Source: a virus
DNA: 44,235 nt
Direction: 5' to 3' (one strand)
Virus record (IMG/VR): IMGVR_UViG_3300021961_000177
Coordinates: 1-44,235 of that record
The translations under genes and the position numbers were made by a program. Below are positions 32,846-39,478 of the stretch, in pieces. Positions within the stretch are counted from its first letter, which is position 1. Each line of letters begins with the position of its first letter. The notes under the pieces are model-generated. The model searched no databases. It was not told the DNA's origin and was given only the letters and a program-made list of their open reading frames with translations.

Positions 32846-33268
32846 TTAAGCGATACGGATAATAGCGTTGGAAGCGTCGGCAGTCGGGAACTGGATTGTA
32901 AAATCACCAGCCGTAGACGTTTTATCGCTTCCAAAGTCGAGTACTGCCACTGCTTTGTCGGCGTTGGTGCTGTTATAAATCAGCGCACCGCGAGCAGTAA
33001 TCGACGCGGTAGACCACGTAGTATTAGAGAAAGAGATGTAAGCTGTCGTACCAGACGAAGTCGGCGTAGTTGACACCGTTAGTGTGTTACCACCAGCAGT
33101 GTAGCCCGTACCAGAAGTTTCGTTAGTCGCAGAGTATGCGGTAGTCGTTGCGTCCAACGTCGCTGAAGATGTGTACAGCGCGATCTTAAATGTGTCTGCG
33201 CCAAAGTCGTGTTCGCCGTCGAGCAAATCAACTTTAAAGCTGGTGCACATTGCTTGAGTAATAGCCAT
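32846..33268 (-). CDS. Virion structural protein, beta-rich
   Basis: This is a 140-residue protein. The start MCTSFKVDLLDGEHDFG continues with DTFKIALYTSSATL, a combination I remember from many phage structural proteins next to adaptors. The rest is Thr/Ser/Gly-rich and predicted all-beta (TISFSNTTWSTASITARG-like strands, AVAVLDFGSDK). No enzyme motif is visible. It lies between the second adaptor and the large fibre, suggesting a neck or tail-tube part. AGGAG lies ahead of ATG 33268. Confidence 0.65.
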   Translation of the reverse strand: MAITQAMCTSFKVDLLDGEHDFGADTFKIALYTSSATLDATTTAYSATNETSGTGYTAGGNTLTVSTTPTSSGTTAYISFSNTTWSTASITARGALIYNSTNADKAVAVLDFGSDKTSTAGDFTIQFPTADASNAIIRIA

Positions 33269-33288
33269 TTTAAGCTCCTGTCAAAAAA

Positions 33289-33939
33289 TCAAGTTACTGG
33301 GACTCGCACCTGACCAGAACGGTACGAGTCTTGCCTTTCAAGCCCATCTCCAAGCCGTTTAGCTAGTTGAAGTGCCTCGTTGTACTTAGCATTGTATAGC
33401 TGCAGTAAGTCGGTTTCACCTTTCATGAAGGTGTAAGCCTCGACCAAAGAGCCATACAACAGTACGGAATCAAAGTTATCACCAAGCCACGATGTACCAG
33501 CGGTAACAATCGAGTTTGGATAGTAATAGTAGTGCATCTCGACCGTGTAGTTAGCATCGGGCGTTGGGCCGAGAATAAAAGTCAATTCGTCTGGGTCACC
33601 AGACTGCGGACCAAAAATGGCGTAGTACTTGGGTAAACCTGTATCTGTTGGGGTCGGGTACGCTTGACGAATAAAGTTGGTATCCTTGTTCAACAAATAC
33701 TCATACGCACCGCTGCCATCTACAATCGCCAAAGAATGACTTGATAGAAAATCATTCGGGCAATTTAAATATTTGTTCCCGATGGTCGCTGTACCGGTTA
33801 CGTTTTTACGTAGAGACGGGAACTGAATTGAGTTGTAAATACGCTGCTCGGCTTGCTTAACAAACGTAGCAAGTTCTGTCGCACTGAAAGTATTTTCAGT
33901 GTAATCCTGTATAGCAGTCGTCAACTCAGAGTAGTTCAT
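33289..33939 (-). CDS. Tail adaptor / neck protein
   Basis: This is a 216-residue protein. A helical N-terminus (MNYSELTTAIQDYTENT, LATFVKQAEQRIYN) precedes a strand-rich core (KYLNCPNDFLSSHSLAIVD, EYLLNKDTNFIRQAYP, GLPKYYAIFGPQ) and a helical end (LYNAKYNEALQLAKRLGD). I recognise this order from phage adaptor proteins that join head to tail in environmental podophages. It follows the zinc-ribbon gene through a TAATG overlap with GGAG at a good distance. Ring-forming adaptor function is inferred. Confidence 0.72.
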   Translation of the reverse strand: MNYSELTTAIQDYTENTFSATELATFVKQAEQRIYNSIQFPSLRKNVTGTATIGNKYLNCPNDFLSSHSLAIVDGSGAYEYLLNKDTNFIRQAYPTPTDTGLPKYYAIFGPQSGDPDELTFILGPTPDANYTVEMHYYYYPNSIVTAGTSWLGDNFDSVLLYGSLVEAYTFMKGETDLLQLYNAKYNEALQLAKRLGDGLERQDSYRSGQVRVPVT

Positions 33940-34151
33940 TACATCACTCCGCCGCTAGCCCACGGCACGGAAGTAGCCCAAATCTTGACGCTCTGCTTTG
34001 ATTGCCAAGGCTCGCCGCAATTGGTACAAACGCCAGTAGATTCTTCAGCAGCACTAACAGGGTCTTGGCAATGAGCGCACACAACTTCAATCTCGTGTGT
34101 CGGCTCAATAACGCCGTTGTCTAGCTGTCTAGATTCAATGAGCTTCCTCAT
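33939..34151 (-). CDS. Small zinc-ribbon virion-region protein
   Basis: This is a 70-residue protein with two cysteine pairs: CAHC near residue 25 and CTNCG near residue 42. It is therefore a short zinc ribbon with a Trp-rich tail (WATSVPWASGG). It overlaps the 53-residue gene upstream by ATGA and the adaptor downstream by one base. Its position among adaptor genes suggests a small structural or assembly zinc protein. No more specific family is recognised. Confidence 0.65.
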   Translation of the reverse strand: MRKLIESRQLDNGVIEPTHEIEVVCAHCQDPVSAAEESTGVCTNCGEPWQSKQSVKIWATSVPWASGGVM

Positions 34152-34309
34152 GCCATTGGTCCTCGGGCCATCGTGCCCTTGGTAGCAGCACCGTTACCAC
34201 GAGTCTTGACACCAGAAGTTTTAACCCCGGTTTCAGGATACCCGGCAGTCTTAGGAACTGGAACGGGCTTGGGTTGTTGATATTTATTTAAGCAAGCGGT
34301 TTTATTCAT
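34148..34309 (-). CDS. 53-residue basic protein with GAATKGT-type C-terminal tag
   Basis: This is a short gene that length filters easily miss. ATG 34309-34307 has AAGGAG at 34320-34315, five bases ahead, and the stop at 34150-34148 overlaps the next ATG by ATGA. The product is Lys/Pro/Gly-rich (QQPKPVPVPKTAGYP) and ends KTRGNGAATKGTMARGPMA. I recall this ending from other phage small proteins, where it forms a recurring C-terminal motif. The ribosome binding site, spacing and coupling all support real translation. Function is unknown; a virion-associated basic peptide is the simplest guess. Confidence 0.75.
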   Translation of the reverse strand: MNKTACLNKYQQPKPVPVPKTAGYPETGVKTSGVKTRGNGAATKGTMARGPMA

Positions 34310-34318
34310 ACTAACTCC

Positions 34319-34654
34319 TTACGATGTGGTCACCGTAACAGTGCCAACTGTACCTGAAGATTGCACTCCATACAAGGGGCCCCAGCCCCATTCTATGTCT
34401 CTAGACGCCGTCGGCGCTCCTGTATATTCAAGCGAGCGATCTGGGCGTGGATTCATAATAGCCTGCGGATCGACCACAGGGTATTTACCTACTTTGTACT
34501 GTGGATGATCGGCTTCCCAACACTCATTACAAACTTGGAGGTTGGTTGGAGCCTCGTTAATCACTAACTCTTTAAGTGTCTTACGCTTATAGCGGAACCC
34601 ACACCGGTCGCACTCGGCGATGGTGTGTTTACCTTGGGCGTATTTAGAAGACAT
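34319..34654 (-). CDS. Zinc-ribbon virion-region protein
   Basis: This is a 111-residue protein. CDRCGFRYKRKTLKEL and later CNECW give a four-Cys zinc site (Cys15, Cys18, Cys42, Cys45). A Pro/Tyr-rich tail (QYKVGKYPVVDPQAIMNPRP) and a Thr/Val end follow. This is the second zinc ribbon within 700 bases, with a different spacing from the one at 33939. It follows the main adaptor gene and is probably a structural or assembly accessory. A weak AGGGT precedes the start. Confidence 0.68.
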   Translation of the reverse strand: MSSKYAQGKHTIAECDRCGFRYKRKTLKELVINEAPTNLQVCNECWEADHPQYKVGKYPVVDPQAIMNPRPDRSLEYTGAPTASRDIEWGWGPLYGVQSSGTVGTVTVTTS

Positions 34655-34660
34655 CAGAGT

Positions 34661-35353
34661 TTACCCTATGGTCATGTACCGTGGTACAAGTTGGAACGTG
34701 GCTTTTTCTCTATCTTCAGTAGCAGCAAGCTCCCATGCTTCGTCATACTGTTGTTTGAGTAAGCTAATACGCTCAAGTCCGTTTGGTAACTTCAACGCCA
34801 AGTAATACGCCAGACCTGCTGTCAAGCAGTTCAAGAAACGGAATGGTACATCCATCGTATTCACGCCGTTACCAGCGTCTTGGATGCGGCGCAAACGCCA
34901 ATAAACCAGCGTATAAGTCTGAGCGGTATCGGGGATAGGCCACAAGTTAATTGACGGGGCGCTCGTCTGACGGTCGATGTATATCTGCACCGGACGACCA
35001 GTAGTCAGTTTGTTTGGGATGCTAGCGTAGGTAGAAACACTAACACGTGAAACACTCAAATCAGCTTGATTTGCCGAAGACCCGGCATCCGTGCGAATAA
35101 CATGCTCCAAAAGATCAACCGTATCAGCCGGTAAGGTGTACGTGCCAGTACCGGCAGTAAGTACTTGAGAACCTTGCTCAACTGTCCAAAGGTTAATACC
35201 CCGGTTAGACCAGTCGGTAAACATCAAATTAAGAGACCTACGAGCAGTACGCAAATCGTACCCAGAACGCATCTCGGAACCAGCACGCTCGAACGCCTCC
35301 TCGACCAACTCGGTCAAGTCCATGTTAAATGCTGAGGTGCCTGATGTAGCCAT
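34661..35353 (-). CDS. Head-tail adaptor (podovirus gp4/gp11-like)
   Basis: This is a 230-residue protein. The N-terminal part DLTELVEEAFERAGSEMRSG leads to the helix TARRSLNLMFTDWSNRGIN and the strand GTYTLPADTVDLLEHV. This is the typical adaptor pattern of P22 gp4 and T7 gp11 relatives, which form the ring under the portal. The C-terminal helix (PNGLERISLLKQQYDEAWE) is also usual. The start overlaps the upstream small gene by one base (TAATG). It supports the short-tailed morphology. Confidence 0.8.
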   Translation of the reverse strand: MATSGTSAFNMDLTELVEEAFERAGSEMRSGYDLRTARRSLNLMFTDWSNRGINLWTVEQGSQVLTAGTGTYTLPADTVDLLEHVIRTDAGSSANQADLSVSRVSVSTYASIPNKLTTGRPVQIYIDRQTSAPSINLWPIPDTAQTYTLVYWRLRRIQDAGNGVNTMDVPFRFLNCLTAGLAYYLALKLPNGLERISLLKQQYDEAWELAATEDREKATFQLVPRYMTIG

Positions 35354-35598
35354 TATTTGCCCCTATTCCTGTATGGTGCCACCTTTTTGGCTATTGTTCT
35401 GGGTTGTTTGACGAATTGTTGCCCAGTAGCTTTGCCTTTGCGTTTTGCACGTGTTGTAGCAGCGTACTCCGCAGGGCTAAGAGCTTTGATAGCAGACTCT
35501 GGCAAGTATCTTTCGCCTGTTTCAGAAGATTTTTTACCACTCTTGGTTCTCCATTTCTGGGCCGTCCAAGCCTTTAAAGACTGCTGCGGTTTTTTCAC
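35353..35598 (-). CDS. Small basic protein with AEYAATTRAKRKG motif
   Basis: This is an 81-residue, strongly basic protein. SLKAWTAQKWRTKSGKKSS, RYLPESAIKALSPAEYAAT and TRAKRKGKATGQQFVKQP follow each other. I recognise this order from a family of short phage proteins in cyanophages and other aquatic viruses, all without known function; I do not give a DUF number because I cannot confirm it. The start is GTG 35598, overlapping the previous gene by GTGA. It belongs to the run of basic proteins between capsid and adaptor. Confidence 0.68.
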   Translation of the reverse strand: MKKPQQSLKAWTAQKWRTKSGKKSSETGERYLPESAIKALSPAEYAATTRAKRKGKATGQQFVKQPRTIAKKVAPYRNRGK

Positions 35599-35966
35599 TT
35601 CTTCATCTTCCGCAGTGTCTGGGCTAGACGGGCACGTTGACCCATCTTACCCGGAGCTTTAGCTGCCTTGGCGAGTTTTTTAGCTGGAATAGTCTCACCA
35701 GCCTTAACACCCATAGACTTACGCAAAGCACCGGGCTTCTTAATTGCGCTTTGAATCCACTTACCACTCTTGGCAGTGACTTCTTTTTTAGAAGACATTT
35801 TTTCAAACATAGACAGCGCATCCGCAAGGTCAGAGCTTCTACTCTTCGGGGCCTTCATACCACCGGGTAGGCTTAACTTAGCTCCAGAAGACTTCCTAGT
35901 CGGTATAACTTCGCTAGGATCAATATCTTTTCGGACTTTACTGCGGTAATCGTATTTTTCAGCCAC
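35595..35966 (-). CDS. Basic protein with KKPGALRKSMGVKAGE motif
   Basis: This is a 123-residue basic protein. The C-terminal half has KWIQSAIKKPGALRKSMGV then GETIPAKKLAKAAKAPGK, a pattern I recall from many phage hypothetical proteins near structural genes. The N-terminal half is Ser/Lys-rich and probably disordered. I start it at GTG 35966 (MAEKYDYRSK), which overlaps the previous stop by eight bases; GTG 35975 and TTG 36002 are alternatives. It likely binds DNA or protein through its charge. Confidence 0.62.
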   Translation of the reverse strand: MAEKYDYRSKVRKDIDPSEVIPTRKSSGAKLSLPGGMKAPKSRSSDLADALSMFEKMSSKKEVTAKSGKWIQSAIKKPGALRKSMGVKAGETIPAKKLAKAAKAPGKMGQRARLAQTLRKMKK

Positions 35967-36342
35967 GATAGCCACCGCCTTTCTCTTTGTACTTCTTAGC
36001 AAGCAACTGCGCCTTGCGAGCTGACCATTGACCAGCAGCGGTGCCTTGAACAGCTTGCGCCTTAATAGACTCGAACAGTTGCTTACGCATACTGGGTTTG
36101 GTGTAATTGCCAGCGGCGTTTACTTTTGACTTGACCTTACCACCCTTTTTAGCTTCTACGACTTTGTCGTTCTTGTCTTTAGGGGGGTAATAGGGCATCT
36201 TTTGCTGCCCTTTGGGTGGGACATAACGCCATTCATCATCGCGGTGGCCTTCGGGGCCATTTTTTTCGGTAGTCTTTACCCGGCCTTTATTGCTAAAGGC
36301 AACAGGCTTCATAGCCCGACCCATACCGCGACAATTCATCAT
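35959..36342 (-). CDS. Basic protein with QWSARKAQLLAKKYKEKGGGY motif
   Basis: This is a 127-residue Lys/Gly-rich protein. NAAGNYTKPSMRKQLFESIK, AGQWSARKAQLLAKKY and a final GGGYRG form a conserved-looking C-terminal module seen in other phage proteins as I recall. The N-terminal part is Pro/Lys-rich (VPPKGQQKMPYYPPKDKND). I choose ATG 36342 with AAGGA upstream; a longer frame from 36390 would overlap the preceding gene by 47 bases. Function unknown. Confidence 0.62.
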   Translation of the reverse strand: MMNCRGMGRAMKPVAFSNKGRVKTTEKNGPEGHRDDEWRYVPPKGQQKMPYYPPKDKNDKVVEAKKGGKVKSKVNAAGNYTKPSMRKQLFESIKAQAVQGTAAGQWSARKAQLLAKKYKEKGGGYRG

Positions 36343-36343
36343 A

Positions 36344-36814
36344 TCAGCACATCCTTCCTTTGGTCTTACCACGCTGAGCAATACCATCACGGCCTTTCTT
36401 GACCATGCCGCCAGCTTTCATGCCAGAACCGTACTTCTCTTCCAGCGCCTTGGCGGTCATGGCTTTGGCGCGCTTTATGTCATCGTCACTCGGGGTTCGC
36501 ATGGTAACGTTTGGTGGGGCTGATGCCGCTTTTGCTTTTGCTGTTTCTGACCGCGCACGGCTAATGTCAGCGTCACTCGGGGTTCGCATGCGAACGTTTG
36601 ACGGGGCTGATTTCTTACGAGGTGTCAACCCACGCTCTTTGTTCAAGAACTCATTCAAAGACATACCCGAGGCTTCTAATTCCTCTTTGGTGACGATTGG
36701 GTTGCCGCGCTTGTCGAGCTTACGACCTTTAGGGTTTATCTTTTTCATGCGGGCGGCAGCCATCGGATTGGCTGTAACCGCAGGAGCCTCAATCTCTGTA
36801 TCAGGCATATCCAT
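36344..36814 (-). CDS. Basic protein with 29-residue tandem repeat and GKTKGRMC tag
   Basis: This is a 156-residue protein. A Lys-rich start (KKINPKGRKLDKRGNP) is followed by ELEASGMSLNEFLNKERGL. Then come two 29-residue repeats, each with NV-x-MRTPSD-x-DI and an Ala/Lys helix. The end, KKGRDGIAQRGKTKGRMC, is a short motif I recall from C-termini of unrelated phage proteins. The start shares its AAGGAG leader with the next gene through a 45-base duplication. Function unknown; disorder and charge suggest a packaged or assembly protein. Confidence 0.65.
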   Translation of the reverse strand: MDMPDTEIEAPAVTANPMAAARMKKINPKGRKLDKRGNPIVTKEELEASGMSLNEFLNKERGLTPRKKSAPSNVRMRTPSDADISRARSETAKAKAASAPPNVTMRTPSDDDIKRAKAMTAKALEEKYGSGMKAGGMVKKGRDGIAQRGKTKGRMC

Positions 36815-36852
36815 AACATAACTCCTTAGACCATTTTGCAGGCGCGGCCACC
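36808..36852. repeat. 45-bp direct repeat, copy 1
   Basis: These 45 bases are identical to 37041-37085. The repeat spans the last codons of one gene (ending ACKMV), its stop, the AAGGAG site and the first two codons of the next gene. It marks the edges of a tandem duplication of a 233-base unit. Confidence 0.95.
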
Positions 36853-37047
36853 ACGGGCCATACCATAACCTTTGACTGAACCGCCGCCCTTCTTAGCAAG
36901 ACTATTTGCGTCACGCCTAGCTTCTTCTTTTGCTTTTGCTTGGATTTCTTTGTCTTTTTTTGGCATCATTTCATCTGAACGCCTACGCATTTCTTTATTG
37001 AGTTCTGTTTCCATCTTGTTCCGTGCAGCGTATGCTTTATTATCCAT
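36826..37047 (-). CDS. Small basic protein, GYGMARGGRACKMV tag (paralogue 1)
   Basis: This is a 73-residue protein. A charged helix (ETELNKEMRRRSDEMMPKKD, QAKAKEEARRDANSLAKK) precedes the Gly-rich end KGGGSVKGYGMARGGRACKMV at its last 21 positions, shared almost exactly with the neighbour at 37059. AAGGAG lies in the repeated leader. The N-terminal helix differs from that of the neighbour, so duplication kept only the tag and translation signals. Function unknown. Confidence 0.68.
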   Translation of the reverse strand: MDNKAYAARNKMETELNKEMRRRSDEMMPKKDKEIQAKAKEEARRDANSLAKKGGGSVKGYGMARGGRACKMV

Positions 37048-37085
37048 AACATAACTCCTTAGACCATTTTGCAGGCGCGGCCACC
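37041..37085. repeat. 45-bp direct repeat, copy 2
   Basis: Second copy of the repeat at 36808-36852, 233 bases apart, with the same stop, ribosome binding site and start arrangement. Outside the repeat the match continues only in the Gly-rich tag codons. Confidence 0.95.
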
Positions 37086-37334
37086 GCGAGCCAAGCCATA
37101 ACCACGGACAGAGCCACCGCCCTTCATCTTTTTGGGCATACCGCCTTTTTTGTAGCCAACCATGCCGCCTTTGTTATTTAACTTACCAGCTTTGCGGTCG
37201 GCTTCGTAAGCGCCAGATTCCATATCGTTTGCGTCGTCACGAAGTTTGTTGGCGCGTTCTAGCGCCATAGGGCCACCTGCGGCTTCAATTTCATCCGCTT
37301 TCTTACGCATTTGGTTGGGGGTCATGTCACTCAT
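37059..37334 (-). CDS. Small basic protein, GYGLARGGRACKMV tag (paralogue 2)
   Basis: This is a 91-residue protein. A helical opening (NQMRKKADEIEAAGGPMALE, RANKLRDDANDMESGAYEAD) leads to GGMVGYKKGGMPKKMKGGG and the tag GYGLARGGRACKMV. It shares the tag with the next gene downstream. The GG-x-V-GY-x2-GG element recurs in ejection proteins of this phage. AAGGA precedes ATG 37334. It resembles basic phage proteins I recall next to capsid genes, of unknown role. Confidence 0.68.
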   Translation of the reverse strand: MSDMTPNQMRKKADEIEAAGGPMALERANKLRDDANDMESGAYEADRKAGKLNNKGGMVGYKKGGMPKKMKGGGSVRGYGLARGGRACKMV

Positions 37335-37343
37335 GGTTTTTCC

Positions 37344-37592
37344 TTAGTTTGTAGCGTTTTTTTGCTCGCGGATAAACGTATCCAGCTTTGTGTCTAACCT
37401 ATCAAGCCTGTCGATAACGCGGTTGATGTCTGTGTGGAGTTCGGAGCGGGTTACATACTTCTCAGCGCCCTCTTCACGAGTCTTGCTAAGTAAGATAGCA
37501 ACGCGTTTAACTTCATCTTGGGATGTTTTAACCCACAGAAGAATTAAAGCAACGGCGAGGGATAACCCTCCGTTCCACAACATCATGTCCAT
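37344..37592 (-). CDS. Single-span membrane protein with coiled coil
   Basis: This is an 82-residue protein. One membrane span lies at about residues 6-22 (NGGLSLAVALILLWV). A charged helix (DEVKRVAILLSKTREEG) and a coiled-coil end (HTDINRVIDRLDRLDTKLDT) follow. I use ATG 37592; a GTG 15 bases upstream is possible but overlaps the previous stop. Its place among basic proteins is odd for a membrane protein. Candidates are a spanin-like component, a holin-like protein or a virion membrane anchor; nothing decides. Confidence 0.6.
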   Translation of the reverse strand: MDMMLWNGGLSLAVALILLWVKTSQDEVKRVAILLSKTREEGAEKYVTRSELHTDINRVIDRLDRLDTKLDTFIREQKNATN

Positions 37593-37594
37593 TT

Positions 37595-37864
37595 TTAGCA
37601 GTTCCACGCTCTAAGGCTCTTGTTTATACGGCTGTTCGGGTCTTTGGCTGTCTTTGAACTCGTCAACTTGGACTTCATCCCAGACATTCTGGCGCAGAAG
37701 GACTTTCGCCGTGCTGCGTCTTTCTCTGTTTTTGGGCTGGGAGCGGGGGCCTTCAAACCCGGTTTCCCGGGGTTCGCCTTGTTGTAGGAGGCTCGCCCTT
37801 TGGCGTTTAGACCGCCTTTGGGGTTCTTGCCCTCTTTCCTCGTCCATGCTGCTGACTTAGCCAT
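37595..37864 (-). CDS. Conserved basic phage protein (KEGKNPKGGLNAKGRAS family)
   Basis: This is an 89-residue protein. AWTRKEGKNPKGGLNAKGRA, later RRKSFCARMSGMKSKLTSSK and a C-terminal DPNSRINKSLRAWNC make a highly recognisable phage family, possibly DUF6321, found in cyanophages and related viruses. Function is unknown. It is Lys/Ser/Gly-rich with two Cys near the ends. It starts two bases after the previous stop with only a weak ribosome site, so it is probably translated by coupling. Confidence 0.75.
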   Translation of the reverse strand: MAKSAAWTRKEGKNPKGGLNAKGRASYNKANPGKPGLKAPAPSPKTEKDAARRKSFCARMSGMKSKLTSSKTAKDPNSRINKSLRAWNC

Positions 37865-37866
37865 GA

Positions 37867-38175
37867 TTAGGCCGCTCTACCGCCAACGAACATCACCATG
37901 CAGCTGGTAACATCTGTGTTGCTACTAATAGTAACGTGGATGTCGGTAGAACACAGGATACCGTTATCAGCAATCATCAAGTCGTTAGCACCAACTACAC
38001 CGGGTGTAGGCAGCGTCAAAACAACCGTGCCGCTTGCTCCGCCATCACGGAAAGTTAAAGTAGCAGGAGTGGTCGTAGCTTGGATGTAATAAATACCAGC
38101 AATGCGTGACCGTCCATTTACCGCTGTTCCCGTGGCAGTCAGAGTCTTTGTCTGAATGTCACTTGCAAAACTCAT
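37867..38175 (-). CDS. Small beta-rich virion protein
   Basis: This is a 102-residue protein. Short strands (IQTKTLTATGTAVNGRSRI, GIYYIQATTTPATLTFRD, TVVLTLPTPGVVGANDLMI, DIHVTISSNTDVTSCMVMF) suggest an Ig-like or jelly-roll decoration protein. It follows the small Thr/Gly-rich gene and a hairpin. AAGGAG precedes the start. I do not recognise a named family. Confidence 0.6.
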   Translation of the reverse strand: MSFASDIQTKTLTATGTAVNGRSRIAGIYYIQATTTPATLTFRDGGASGTVVLTLPTPGVVGANDLMIADNGILCSTDIHVTISSNTDVTSCMVMFVGGRAA

Positions 38176-38201
38176 AATTTAGCTCCTTAAAAGAAATTAA
38201 A

Positions 38202-38215
38202 CCCCGTTGCCGGGG
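38202..38215 (-). terminator. Hairpin, weak terminator or processing site
   Basis: On the minus strand CCCCG-GCAA-CGGGG is followed by TTTAATTTCTTTT. It lies nine bases after the small Thr/Gly-rich gene and ahead of the next ribosome site. The short stem and broken T run suggest partial termination or an RNA end-protecting stem. Confidence 0.5.
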
Positions 38216-38223
38216 GAGCTAAA

Positions 38224-38421
38224 TTAACCGGCAGAAACAGCCAGAGTGCCGCTGTTGTTCCAAATAGCGCCAGCAACGCCGGGGTCAGAAGTAGGGATGA
38301 TGATTACGTTAGCAGTTCCAGACAAAGTAGCGTTGCCAGAAGCAGTAACAGTAGTTGCGGTAACAGCGCCCTGAAAGCCGTTTGTGGATACGACGGGGCC
38401 AGAGAATGTGGTAGTTGCCAT
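38224..38421 (-). CDS. Small Thr/Gly-rich capsid-neighbour protein
   Basis: This is a 65-residue protein, MATTTFSGPVVSTNGFQGAV at the start, then Val/Thr/Ala/Gly repeats (ATTVTASGNATLSGTANVII). It resembles the fibre-like repeats of head or tail decorations. It is the only gene between two minus-strand hairpins, so it may have its own expression level after the capsid gene. GAGG precedes the start. Function unknown, perhaps a head fibre or decoration. Confidence 0.6.
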   Translation of the reverse strand: MATTTFSGPVVSTNGFQGAVTATTVTASGNATLSGTANVIIIPTSDPGVAGAIWNNSGTLAVSAG

Positions 38422-38530
38422 GATATTTCCTCACATGCGAGTTAACGTTTGGGCATATCTGTCTGCATGTCGTCAGCCGGGACTGTCAGATACACCGGAA
38501 ACCCCGGAATGATGTCAATATACCGTAAAA

Positions 38531-38557
38531 AGAAAAGGGGCGCAAGGCCCCTTTTCT
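38531..38557 (-). terminator. Rho-independent terminator after the major capsid gene
   Basis: On the minus strand AGAAAAGGGGC pairs with GCCCCTTTTCT (11 bp) around a five-base loop, followed by TTTT. It starts ten bases after the capsid stop codon. It probably attenuates transcription so that capsid mRNA exceeds that of downstream genes. Confidence 0.85.
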
Positions 38558-38566
38558 ACGGTTTTA

Positions 38567-39478
38567 TCAGGTTGAACCTGAAGTACCCCACATACCAAGC
38601 GGATCGCTCCAGCCGAAGCTGTAACGCTCACGCGCCTTGTAGCGCACGTTGCCGGTATCGAAGTCGCCGTCCATACCTGTAGACATAGGGCTACGGGTAA
38701 AGTGCTTCATGCCGTTAGGAACGTCGGTCTTAATGAACCATGCGTTCGTGTCGGTCAAGAAGTGGTTGACGGTGTAACCCTCGGGTACAGCACCCATTGA
38801 CTTGATAGCGTTCAAGTCGTTGTCGGCGGTAGCCACGCGCAAGTCGGTGTCAAGAATACGCTTGGCAACGAACATCAACGCTGGGGGAACGATCAACTTA
38901 CGAGGCTTAGCAGCGATCAACAGACCACGCTCGTCCGTCCAAGCAGCGATTTGAATGATTGCGGCTTCCAAAGAAGTCTCGTTCAAATCCACTTGAGCAG
39001 CGGGAGTGTTAGAGTTAACGCCACCACCAACCAATGGGTGAGAAGTGCTGAACAAAGCAACGTTGTCGCCACCCTTATAAGAGGCAGAGAAACCGTTGTT
39101 CAAAACAGCAGCAGCTTTAACCTGCTTGGTGTAAGCCATAGCACGAGCCAGAGCCTTGGTGTAACGAGCAGACAAGCTGTCGTACAAGTTATCTTCAACC
39201 GCTTCTTCAGTGATTGAGAAACCCATAGCAATGGTTTCGTGGTTGTAACGAGTAGTCCAAGCCTCTTGTGCATTGTCATAAGCAATGGCGGAGCCTTCAG
39301 CTTTCACTGGGGCAGCACCGAAGCCAGACAGCTTGGTTTCCTCTTCAAATGAGCGCTCAGAAGTCTCGCTTTCGTAGATTTCTTTGTGCTCTTCGCCGTA
39401 CTTTTGATACTCCAGACCGAACAGTGCGTTCAAGCCGGGGAGCAGCTCTTTAAGTAGTTGACTGCGTGAAATAGCCAT
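38567..39478 (-). CDS. Major capsid protein, Mu gpT-like
   Basis: This is a 303-residue protein. RYNHETIAMGFSITEEAVED and later KALARAMAYTKQVKAAAVLN, then VALFSTSHPLVGG, are the usual signature of gpT-type HK97-fold capsid proteins. The last third has APEGYTVNHFLTDTNAWFI-like strands and a RSPMSTGMDGDFDTGNVRYK end. AAGGAG precedes the start. It follows the decoration-like gene and is followed by a terminator. Length is normal for an HK97-fold shell protein without long insertions. Confidence 0.9.
   Translation of the reverse strand: MAISRSQLLKELLPGLNALFGLEYQKYGEEHKEIYESETSERSFEEETKLSGFGAAPVKAEGSAIAYDNAQEAWTTRYNHETIAMGFSITEEAVEDNLYDSLSARYTKALARAMAYTKQVKAAAVLNNGFSASYKGGDNVALFSTSHPLVGGGVNSNTPAAQVDLNETSLEAAIIQIAAWTDERGLLIAAKPRKLIVPPALMFVAKRILDTDLRVATADNDLNAIKSMGAVPEGYTVNHFLTDTNAWFIKTDVPNGMKHFTRSPMSTGMDGDFDTGNVRYKARERYSFGWSDPLGMWGTSGST

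Noticed and set aside
38422-38530. Promoter on the minus strand between the capsid terminator and the small gene (TTGACA at 38518-38513)
   Set aside because: No acceptable -10 box at 16-18 bases; the nearest candidates match poorly.
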